64,000 nt of DNA, taken from positions 220,665,741-220,729,740 of the forward strand of contig CM041465.1 in assembly GCA_023213395.1 (NCBI GenBank), written 5' to 3'. Position numbers and translations under genes: made by a program. This DNA is from Cycas panzhihuaensis. Its lineage: Eukaryota; Cycadophyta. Of the stretch, positions 11,301 to 28,502 are shown piece by piece; position 1 is the stretch's first letter; every line of letters starts with the position of its first letter. Under the pieces are notes generated by a model. The model was given only the letters and a program-made list of their open reading frames with translations, did no database searches and was not told the origin of the DNA.

Positions 11301-13084
11301 ACAAGCTCTCCAGCTTGAGATCAACCCTCTATAGCTCTAGATCCATAGAAGCAGGTCTGATACAAGGCTACCTCAAAGAAAGATATGCTCCAAGCTCACC
11401 CCCAAGCACAACTATCACATTTGTCTTCAGATCTTACAGCCTCCATAGGGTTTCACCTGCAAACCTTATAGGGCTGCCCTTACTCCCTATTCTCTTAGGT
11501 AGATCTACTCCTAATCTACCCATAGTAGGTATTCCTTCCCCTTTATTTCACTTTGCTCCCTTTAAATTATTGAAAAGTGATTTGAATGCCTTGCAACACC
11601 CCCATCACTCAGTTTTCCTATTGCACATAGGAGGCAAACCCTCCTCTTTTCTTGTATGTCCATCGTTCCTTCCAGCTCTTCCTTGGTTTCTCCAAGGAGG
11701 CAGCAAGGAAGATGTCTCAAAAGAGTGAGCGAAAAGACCCAAGGTAGGTTCCATAACCCAGCCAGCCTTCTCCTCAAGGGCAATCCCCTTCTCCCCTTTC
11801 CTCTTTCTCCTATATACTTCCCTTGGGTTGCCAAAGAGCTCTCAGAAGAGAGGTCACCACTAGTAGCAGTATACATAGCCTATTATTACACTTGCTCCTA
11901 GCTTTATGGGCTTCACATGGGTAGAAATTATATCCCCTAGTCAAAACTTATCTATCTTTGGGTGTTAGATTAGTTAGAGGTTGCAAAAGTTGCACATTGC
12001 AACTTTTACAATATTAGCAGCATTTACAACTTTGTTGCAACTTGTCACCCATACGTTGAGCCTTTATTACACCGTCTTTACTTATAGTATTTGTGCTTGG
12101 GCAGCGTGGAGGTTTGTGATCTTGGACAATTAGCCATTCCGAGGCTAACCACCCCTTTTTTCTTTCTTGCCTTTTCTTGCATAAAGAGAAGCTAAAGGCT
12201 ACTTTTTTAATGCGAAAGTCTCTTTTGGTTAGGGAAACTTGCTTTGTTTTATTTTGTATATTTCATATACATATACATTTTGTACCCTAGCAGCACCATG
12301 GAAAGGGGAAATATCACTTGATTGTAGGTCTCCTCTTTGTTGCATGTGGAGAAGGAAGGAAGCGCAACAACCCAGGTATGTTCTTACTTTTCTCTCTGAT
12401 ATTACCTTTGAGTCATTTGCATAATTCTTTCCTTCTTTCCTTTCCGTGTTTTTCCTTTCAAACTTGGGGAAGGTAAGGAAGTCTCTCAGCATCACCATGT
12501 CACATAGCCTGCATCCAAGAATAGTAAGAGGAAGGCAAGTGCGATAAAGGGAATGTGCTCCTCTAACAGCATGGCTTTCCACATACACCGCTTATTCTCT
12601 TTTTATCGCGTACTCTCTTTTCGCTACTTGCTCTTTTTCTTAAGTTTGTTTACCTACATGCATAACACGTAAAAGGAAAAGAGGAAAAGACAACTTGCAT
12701 ACATCACTTACATACTTAATTTTCTTGCCCATTCAAGAAAGTACATTAAGTAGAAGCCATCTTTATTTGCATTCTTGTTTGTTGCACGTGCTCTCACCTA
12801 GGCTAGCATCCCTTGCATGTACTTTACAACCTCACAACTAGTTCCCTACTTTCTTGTATTTGAAAATAAAGGAGATTGAGGACATTGTATTAGTGAGTAA
12901 ACAAGCGTGCTTTCATTCGTGTTATCCTTTCTTTTCTTTTTGAAGGAGCCCCCTTTATCCTACATGAGGAGCCATTCCCTCACTTTATTTCACCTCCCTC
13001 CTTTGGCCATCTAAGAGTGGGAGGGCCTATCCCTTGAGGTTACTCAGGAAACTGAGGATATCCCTCATTTCTTCCACCCTCCAA

Positions 13085-13200
13085 ACCAAAGTTGAGTTAC
13101 CCAAAAGGGAATTGTGTACCATTTATAGGTCTCGAACCTACATTCTGACGTGTGGATGCCCTTTGCAGGTGATCTCCTCCACTTGCCAAGTTTATCTTTG
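13085..13200 (-). repeat. Possible tRNA-derived SINE head
   Basis: On the minus strand a near-match to the pol III A box (TTGGCAAGTGGAGG, 13,189-13,176) is followed about 50 nt later by a perfect-looking B box (GGTTCGAGACC, 13,138-13,128). GTAGG and CCTAT can form a five-pair stem around the seven-base loop, as in a tRNA T-arm. The A box is one base short of consensus. No tail or flanking duplication was found, so this may be a chance pair or an old fragment. Confidence 0.3.
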
Positions 13201-15099
13201 TTTCTGAGACTCTTCGTTGATTGATCAAACCTTAACCAAGTGTGGTTACTACCCCATACGTACAATTCCAGATACCTTATTTAGTTTGGTTTAGATAACA
13301 AGGCATCTTTGGGTAGTTGAATAGCCTAAATATAGAGCTCTCCTATCCTTGGAGGGAAAGAATAAGAGCTAGACCTACTTTTAGAGAAAGAGGCAAGTGG
13401 AGGAAAGAAGTGGCGACAAGATGAGAGGTAATTTTAGTAGGCCTAATCAAAGTCTACAAGTGTATCAAGAAGAGGGTAGGGTCTTGAGCACTGGGGTCTC
13501 AAGAAGAAGACAATGTTACAACCATCCAAAGAGAAACCCTAGTTACAATCTCTTCTCGAGCGACAAGAAGACTAGGATAGTATGGGTGTAACAGAGAAAG
13601 GGGTGGAGAGAAGCCGCAAGTATGTTGTGGTGACTAGGTTATGAAGTCTTTTTGAGTTTTCAAGAAGAACAAGAAGATATTTGGAATTGATGTTTACTAT
13701 ATGGTAAGGTGTGGTTTAGTCTTATTTATGCAAGTATATAGTGGCATTTCAAACTCAAACAAAGATGGCTACTGCCAAAGAATAAAACACAAAAAAGACC
13801 AAAACAAGCATATGAAATAACATGTAACCTTTTCTTATCCATCCCCTTACTTTGTTTTACCTCTAGATGAATGCAATGAAGTCTATGAGTATGGAAGGAG
13901 AAAGGGAAAGGTTCAACGGAAGGTGTTTCCTTGTATAGGCACACCTCCTCTTTTAGTAAGAGGGGGATTGGGTTCTTTAGGAGGTGAATTTTTCCTAAAA
14001 AATAAGATGCAAAATGATATGCTGTCTTTGTTTCCCTCACCTTTACACCATGCAATGAAAGAAAAAGGGTTTTCAAAGAGAAACTTTTAATTCTTTTTTT
14101 CTTTTTCTTTTTTTTTCTTTAGAATTGAAAATATGGGATAAGGGGGACAAAGAGAGGAGGAGAAGTGTGCATAGGAAAGTGTGCACCTAGTTGCGGTATT
14201 TGGTGTTGCATTTCATTGTACCCCTTTGTTGCCACTCTTTACAATATATCTCCACAAGTTGTTACCATTTTTGTTTCCATTGCTTGCCATGAAAGTCATT
14301 AGAGTTGGAGGGAGGGGCTTCCTTACCTTCCCCTATCCTCCAAATGGCACTTACTTATTGTCCCAAAACAAGAAATAATGTAAGAATGAAAACATAAATG
14401 AAGTGGAAATAAAACTAGAAACAAATAAAATATTACCCTTTTATGGTTTGTTGCTTGATTTGCAAAATGGTCTCCAACCTGTATCACAAAAGAGAGCAAG
14501 TCCTCCCACAACCAAGATATATGTGTATGTGTATATTCTTAATATACTTAGTATGTGGATGTGTGAAAAAAAGAGGAAGCAAATACAAGATTATGTGTTT
14601 CTTGTTTAGTGGTTTTGATGAGTGTGTATAACAATCACAATATATAAAAAGAGGAAAGAAAGTGAGTGTTGCCTTAGGATGGCAAGCTCCTCTAAATAGT
14701 GATTAACCCCTACAAGCTATAGATAACTCACTTAACTAGGGTTTGGAAGGAAATACAAAGTGGATATATATATATGTGTGTAGGCCTTGTAACAAACCAA
14801 AATAGTGGTGGAGTGTAAGGAAATGCACCTCAAAGCATGGGGAAGGGGGGCTGCCCTAGTGAGAGGTGGCCTTAGCAGTCAGATCTCTAACCTTTAGGCC
14901 TCTTCACAAGCTCCCTTACCTTGTTTTGGCTTCCTTATTCCTAAAAGCTAGAGGATTTCGTGTGTGGAGGATGAAAAGAATTGTGAAAAGAAGGTATTAC
15001 CTCCTTGTGCTAAGCAAAACATGGCCCAAAATCATCACAAAACTAATCCAAGCATAGATCTAGGGTCATATGGCTAAAAATAACAAAGAGTAAGCCATA

Positions 15100-16317
15100 A
15101 AAAATGAGATTCTTATAGAGGAAAATTAGGGAAAATAGATTTACCATGCATGGATAATGTCTTAAAGTGAAGAGCAATGTTGGAGAAGATGAAACCTCTG
15201 TCTTATGAAGAGAAGGAGAAGATCCTTTGCCATTTACTTAATGGGAGGGCTCTCCTTGCTTGGCTTGTCCTATTCTTGGTTGTCCTCTCCTTACTTGTGG
15301 AAGAAAGCCTACAATTTTTGTGTATAGGAGAAGTGGGAGAGGGTTGGAGAAGGAAGAAGGAAAGAAGACAGTTGTTTTCCTATAAAAATAGTGTTTTTTC
15401 CTTAGGTTGAATGAAAGAATGATGAGAATAAATTCAAATTTTAGGGTTTTTATTTCTTTGGAGAGCCTTGGGGCCATTAGGGCCCGACCTAGGTGAGTCT
15501 CGAGGTAGGGTAGTGTACCATCTAGGTGCAATTACTAAAATTAGTCATTTCTAGCCACGTCGAACCCCATAATAGTCACACCGTAAGCTTATTCACAACA
15601 CTGCTAATATATTAGCGGTACATAATAATCAGAGTAGGGAAGATAGAAAAGGTTGTGGGGTGATACCAAAAACATAAAATGATAAAAGAATAAGTAATAA
15701 CAAAGTAAGGAAGAGGGAATAGACCCTGGAAGGCTTGGGACTCCTCCTTGGGAGTCTATGCACTAACATAAGACCACTCTATATGCCGACAACTTATGGA
15801 AACATGTGACAAAATCACCCAATGGGGTTGAAATGTTAAGAAAAAGGTGACAATTAAGGTGCCAGAATATAAAAGGGTGCTAGGCAGTGGATCCAAATAA
15901 GGCATAAGGAGAGACCAAGTGATGAGCAAGCAATGTGGAGAGGACACCTACCCACTAAAACTCTTAATAAGCTACCCTTGATGGATCAAGGGATAGATGA
16001 GGTGTAGAGAAAAGAGGTAGGTGTAATAAAGTAGATTAAGGTGCGTATAAGTTGGGCTAGGGAGGCCCATGACTACCTATAGCTAGTAGGAAGATCACCT
16101 AGAAACTATTATGCCATTAGACCAAAGTCCTAGTTGTTATAAGTAGATGTCATACATAGGCAAGATGATCAAGCAAACTAATTAAGCACTCAAATAGCCA
16201 TACAAACATCACATGCCAAAATAACTGTAAGAATATGATAGAGTATAAGAGAAAGAATATATACCTAACCATACCTATGTGATAGTGTTTTAATCCATTC
16301 TTGGTAGCCAGGAAACA
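15100..16317 (-). repeat. Candidate 3' LTR of element B (start clear, end unresolved)
   Basis: On the minus strand the edge TGTTTCCTGGCTACCAAGAA at 16,317 follows the purine tract CCAAGGGGGCAA and aligns with element A at 10,473. The sequence downstream (towards lower coordinates) is non-coding. The far end is not determined, and the left limit given here is only a minimum guess. Confidence 0.4.
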
Positions 16318-16329
16318 TTGCCCCCTTGG
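16318..16329 (-). promoter_or_regulatory. Polypurine tract of element B
   Basis: Minus-strand CCAAGGGGGCAA directly precedes TGTTTCCTGG. It matches the site at 10,462-10,472 of element A in position and sequence. Confidence 0.55.
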
Positions 16330-16933
16330 TAGTAGAACCTCATTATTCAAAGGCATCAAGCGATAGTGAATGCTTTCAACATAATCTCATCAGTAATAAT
16401 ATATAAATTTTGTATGTCAGTAACCAAGGTGGGGTGGCAAATGTCACAATGGATTACATGGATAGGAAACATATGTTTGGGTGAGGAAGAGGAGACATGG
16501 CTTAGTCAATCCTCAGGGTACAGAGCCCTGGACCTAAGACATATGTAGGAGGATGGGAAGGCAACTTGGGGATTGCCCATGGTGACCCCTAGGTGGGTTG
16601 CATGACCCTAAAAAATAACATGGGATCAAAATCCCTAGATAAACAAAAGGGTAGCAGAAGAAAGAAGGGGATGGGAGATGCCCATTGTCTTTACATACAA
16701 GATAGACATAATATCAATGTAACTTAGAAATGATATAAACCTAATCTAGGGAGATGGGAATATAGTCAAAAAGTGTGTAAAAGCTATACCACAGATGATA
16801 TGAATGTTAAGTAAAGAAATAAACCTATGGTCACCATAGTTTAGCCTCATCAGTGGCCTATGTTTGGAGTTGTGAGAGTGGTCACAATAAGGAATGGATG
16901 ATAATTGAGAAGTGAGTACAAGGAGCCAACCTA

Positions 16934-17365
16934 TTAGGTTGCTTGGGAAGGATCATCTAGGAGAGAGAGATGACACTCGAGGATGAGGCAAACTAGGCTA
17001 TCTACTTTGGCATTTTTATTATGAGGAATATGCTGAATATCCACCATAGGAAAAGAGGACAAGAGAGACCTAGCAGCTGAGGCGAGGGACCTCAATTAGG
17101 GACAAAGGGCACAATAGTCCTTAGTTAACTATGACACCATGATTTGAGAGTCACAAAATAAAATGATGGGGCCACAGTGGAAGTGAAGTGCATCAATGAG
17201 GGCCTTTATAACAGTAGTGTACTCTACTTCATTATTCATGGCCTTAGGTAGGTACATCCTAGAACATATGAGATCATGCTCAAAAGGATCACAAATGATC
17301 CAAGTAGTTATGAAAGGCCTCAGGTTGCCATGACTACCACCATTGGTGTAAGTGAGGAGAGCCAT
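16934..17365 (-). pseudogene. Element B second RNase H-like ORF (aRNH), catalytic Asp lost
   Basis: From the ATG at 17,365 the minus-strand frame runs 144 codons to TAA at 16,936-16,934, with two internal stops (after IMVS and a few codons later). It reads TNGGSHGNLRP, NNEVEYTTVIKAL, LFCDSQIMVS and HIPHNKNAKVDSLV. Compared with element A, the first catalytic Asp has become Asn (TNGGS for IDGGS). The frame is otherwise free of indels relative to A. Its place between the PMD gene and the LTR is the same as in A. Confidence 0.72.
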
Positions 17366-18599
17366 GGCATAGGAAAAGAGATAGGACTCATGAAAGAGTA
17401 GGAGAGGAGTGTAGAGTAAGAGAAAGATGGAGAGGCAGGGCTTAACTACTTACCACAACTCAAAAAGGTGACCATAAGAGGATAGAAGAGCCCTACTAGT
17501 AGGTTACTAGGCTAGCGGAGGGTTTGCCTCATGGAGAAAGAAGAGTCATTAAGAAATTAAGCCAACTATAAGGTCATAACGTTAGTATAAGACCAACAAG
17601 GAGGCTCGCACAAAGGGGAACTCTTGTTAAGAGCCCTAATGAGCTAAAGTAATCACAAAAACGAATCTAGCACATTAAAACGGGCTTGTGGAGTATAAAC
17701 ATTAATGTCGTTTTGGGCAGCTAAAAAAGAGGGGGGGAAAGGGCTTGTTTAAGAGCTAAAAAGGGCACCATAAATGCATGAAACAATAGAGAAAAGGTCT
17801 ATTTAGGAGTGAAACTAGGCCTACGCCCTAAAGAGATCAAAGATAAACTAGAGGAAATGATCCTAGTGGCTTTTTTTAGGTAGGAAAAGGGTGTAATGCC
17901 CCAGGAGGCCCCACGTATAAAAGGAAGGTGAGTGGTGAGAATGATATTCACTTTCACGTGACCTCATGTGATTTAGAAGATCTGCACCCCCAACACCCAA
18001 CTTTATCGCCCAGTCACTCACTCGGTAGAGGAGATCTGACCATTAGATCGATACATAGAGAGAGACACCAAGCCTAGGAGTGAGAGATGGTAGTGGCTAA
18101 GCCTGATCTAGTGTGCTAGTCTAACTCTTAGTCTTTTAATTTTAATTTTTGTCATTAATGCTTTTTGTTATATTTTAGGGCTTTTAATAGTAAATTAGGC
18201 CTTCTAAGATCCATTTGAGGACAAAGAAGGGGTTGGACCAAGGTATTAGGGAGCCCAGATCCTAGTGGACTAGTCAAAGTCCACAAAAAATTAATTTTTT
18301 TATTATTTTTTATTTTTAGAGGGGAAGGTTGAGAGACCACAAATTTGTTCACAGTGTTGCAAACTTCCTCGTAGGGTGAAGGACTACCCACTGGGCCCAC
18401 TAAGATATTTATGTTATCATAAATATATTAGTGGTACTAGGGGTAATAGCTAGAAAAAAGAAAAAACTTAGAAATTTTGTTAATTTCTAGACAATTTTCC
18501 TTATTTTTGGTGATTTGAGAAAGCTTTTAGTTAGCAAGTTAGAGTCTGGCTAATGATGATGAGTTTTTGTTACTTTTGTATCTTGTTATTACTATTGAC
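17366..18599. other. Divergent intergenic region of element B
   Basis: No gene is recognised. It separates the minus-strand aRNH from the plus-strand PMD gene and contains the TATA-like box at 17,916-17,922. It corresponds to 8,331-9,547 of element A. Confidence 0.45.
17916..17922 (+). promoter_or_regulatory. TATA box of the antisense PMD gene, element B
   Basis: TATAAAA in the context GGCCCCACGTATAAAAGG. It lies about 0.8 kb before the PMD core and corresponds to CCTATATAAG of element A. Confidence 0.5.
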
Positions 18600-19648
18600 A
18601 ACTATAAGAACATAGACAAAGTGATGGTTGGATTTGTAGATTTGTTGGAGTAGTGGGAGAGGACCATACTACGATGTTATGGGCTTAAGAAGATCATCCA
18701 GACACTATAGTATGCATCAGATGCCACATGTTCTATCTCCCTCAAGTGGGAGATGTCACAGTAACTCCTACAAATGTCATGAGGATTTTGGGGGTGCCAG
18801 ATAGGGGCTCACCAGTAGCATTAGGGACCCTACCTATCATAGATACTGCTCATTATAAGGCAACTAGGTTTTCTATTGGTCAAGGTCACTAGGACTGGAA
18901 GGGGATACCTTGAGGATGATTGCTATGTCTAAGATTCCTCGAGTAAGGAAGATGATTATTTTCATCATTCTATTCCATATCTCCCAAAAACAGAACTATA
19001 AAGACATCCTAAGAGGCTGGATGATGACCATCCAGAGGTGTGAGTAGGGGGAGTGCTTCAATTGGGCTACTTTGCTAGTGGCCAATCTCATAGCCTAGTT
19101 AGATTAGATCTGGAGAGTTGGATGAGGGGGGTTATCATTCTGTACACTTCTTTAGTGATGGTTCTTTAACCACTTCCACGGAGTAGCTCTAGCGGTAGGT
19201 CCCTAGCCTATATCAGCTCATGCATTGATGGTGCATAAATAGCAAACTCAATTTAGGAGCACGGGGGAGCTAGTGCATGTTAGGTAGTTAGTAGCAGCTA
19301 CATCCTTAGACCTCTTCACAATGGGTGACTATATCAGTAATCCATATCATGTCATCCATTAGGGGGGTGATGAGGAGGGAGGTGAGGTAGCTGACACTCC
19401 TGGGGAGCAGTAAGGAGGCGAGGAGGTAGGTGAGGAAGCTATTGGCAAAGATTCAAAGGCAGTGGTAGTGATCGTGGTAGTAGCAAAGGCAACAATAGTC
19501 ATAGGTAGAGGAGAGGCCCTCGGTGTAGAGGAGACCAACGGAGGTGATGCACCAAGTGCTCCAAGAGAAGAGGAGGAGCTAGGAGAGGATGAGATCACGA
19601 ATGTAGCTATAAGTATGGCAGCTAAGGACATGCCTGGCACCCCGGGAG

Positions 19649-19782
19649 GTGAGATACCCTCTCTTACTCTAGCTCTAGCTCTTGGTTTGGATCATTTGAT
19701 GTTTATAGAGTTTACTTAATATGCTTTGATATTGATGCATTGTTTGATATGCCCTACTGACATCTTAACGTGTGGATGGTAG
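19649..19782 (+). other. Intron in the element B antisense PMD gene (134 nt)
   Basis: Donor AG|GTGAGATACC and acceptor GGTAG|GAGGAG, at the same codon phase as the 124-nt intron of element A. The exon on the other side stays in frame with element A once the insertion at 19,791 is disregarded. Confidence 0.62.
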
Positions 19783-19790
19783 GAGGAGAT

Positions 19791-20047
19791 TGTTATGAAC
19801 CTCCTTAACAAGCTTAATTAATTAATTATTAAATGAATAGGCGCTGTTGAAAGGACATAACCCTCCGTAAAAGGGCCCAATATGCATATAAAATTGGGCA
19901 CAAATTGTAATATATATATCAATTCAATTTTTATCAATCAAATACAGTCTTTGACTACTTATCAAATCAAGTACTTTTGTGCTCACCTGTGTGCTCTTTT
20001 GGGTAAAACTGACAATTGGGTTCCGGTTACGAACAAGGTTCGTAACA
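19791..20047 (+). mobile_element. Solo-LTR-like or TRIM-like insertion, 257 bp, with 5-bp target duplication
   Basis: The segment starts TGTTATGAACCT and ends AGGTTCGTAACA, an 11 of 12 match as an inverted terminal pair. It opens with TG and closes with CA, and is flanked on both sides by GAGAT. Element A lacks it: the homologous sequence there (minus strand, about 6,930) runs CAGAGAT directly into the conserved exon. The strand is arbitrary because no internal gene is present. A TG...CA edge with a 5-bp duplication fits a solo LTR or a small TRIM. A DNA-transposon MITE is less likely. Confidence 0.75.
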
Positions 20048-20798
20048 GAGATGATATGGGAGAGTTGATTAAATGGGTGGTTACTGAGAGCTCTTCCCAT
20101 GGGTATATGAGGAGGGACATCCTCCCATCCTAGTTAGTGAGAAGCCTAGGGTGGTAGGGAGGTACATGGTAGCTTTCATTCCACTCATACGGGTACGAGA
20201 TACGTGGGCTACAAAGGCCCATCAACTACGAGGGGAGAGTGACTGGCTCCAGGGTGAGAGGGACTACTTACGAGCTAGGGTATACGTACTGGAGGCCCGA
20301 GGGAGAGTTAGGGATGTCGATGGTGATGTGAGGGTTTCTATCCTTAAGGAGAGGCTCTACAAGATGTAGAGGGAGCAGCATCAACTACCAGATAAGAGGG
20401 AGCAACCAGTGGGCAATAGGGATCAGCTCAAGGAAACGTTTGATCACTTGGTTGACCAAATGGCTTCCTGATCCTTACATAGCAGGACCCATACAATGAC
20501 ACCATCATAATGGAGGGATAGAGATGAGGAGAGCGAGGCTGGGACCTCACAGTAGAGGAGGAGGAGGATCCTGGGAGGTATGTGTTCTCTAGGCAAGAGA
20601 GTAGGTGGTCCAAGAGAGGATACCTTGTGAGGGTATGGTGGCCCACCTATCCATTGTATCATAGATTTTGATAGAGGAAAGCTTCAGGCCTCTAGGGGGT
20701 CCCTTATTACACATAGATACATGATTGTACATGCCCCCTACAAGGATTTTAGCTTCCTCAAGCACACGGTGCCAACACTTATATCATTATTCATTCTA

Positions 20799-27853
<7,055 letters not shown>

Positions 27854-28502
27854 GGGGCCACATTGGTATCCCAGTTTGACATGTTGTCCTTGTTTTGACT
27901 TTGGATGTATGTATGTGGAGATCATAGCATAGATTTATTTATATTTATTGTATGATGTATACATGTGGATGCTTGTAGATGGGATGCTTCCTTTCATGTA
28001 GCATGTATTCACACCAAGCACACAAGATCACCCTATGTGGTAGGTGACCTCATATTAGACTAAGACGAGGGGGTTATGCATGTTTCTCAGATGGGACATG
28101 GAAGCCCTAGAAGAAAGTAACAAGGTGGGTACATATACCTCAAAGCATAATAAAAGAGAGGGATATGGATTACCTCCAAGGGTGTTTCCAAGTAGTGACT
28201 TGTGCTCGGAGGCAAAACTAAGTCACATCCTTGGATGGAATCCTAACCACGGGTGTGGCATCAAACTATTATGAATGAACAACTATTGATATACAAACAC
28301 AAGGGGGTGCTTTGTTATTGAAGGGAAAAGTAAGCAACTCCTTCAGAAAGGGGTGTGGCTTCTACATCAACATGCAAAGTGACCCAAGATCTAGAAATGC
28401 ATCGTGCCCTTGATGCAAAGTCGTAGCAAAGTATGTAGAAGGTAGTTTAGGCTCATTTCAAAGTAAGCGAAAGGTGTCCATTCTACTTGGGTATAAAAGG
28501 GA
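27854..28502. other. Element B spacer between pol end and the microsatellite
   Basis: Non-coding. Right after the pol stop (minus strand) it shares TGAAATGAGCCTAAACT with element A. No other gene or motif is seen. Confidence 0.5.

Larger units (their letters stand above)
11301..16317. other. Junction zone between elements A and B: LTR-like and non-coding DNA
   Basis: No gene is recognised in these 5 kb. The right part (downwards from 16,317) should be the 3' LTR of element B on the minus strand, starting TGTTTCCTGG. The left part should be the rest of element A's LTR and flank. Pyrimidine-rich runs occur at 12,150-12,180, 12,420-12,460 and 14,085-14,120. Small open frames here have no recognisable family. 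A tRNA-like pol III promoter pair lies at 13,128-13,189. Confidence 0.4.
18600..20700 (+). pseudogene. Element B antisense PMD gene, broken
   Basis: On the plus strand, about 18,720-19,050 reads HMFYLPQVGDVTVT, MRILGVPDRGSPVALGTL and KQNYKDILRGW, aligning with the PMD core of element A. Before this core a segment of about 60 bases present in A seems deleted. A Gly/Glu/Ala-rich acidic linker follows (19,360-19,648), then an intron (19,649-19,782) and a second exon with MGELIKWVVTE (20,054 onwards). A charged, Leu-spaced stretch at 20,220-20,369 looks like a coiled coil. Stops and a 257-bp insertion in exon 2 break the gene. It ends just before the microsatellite, with ACATGATT and TTAGCTTCCT shared with element A right up to the array edge. 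Confidence 0.72.

Noticed and set aside
13400-13425. TGGCGACAAGATGAG as a tRNA primer-binding site of a third element
   Set aside because: Only the first eight bases fit a known retrotransposon primer site, and no LTR end with CA directly precedes it.
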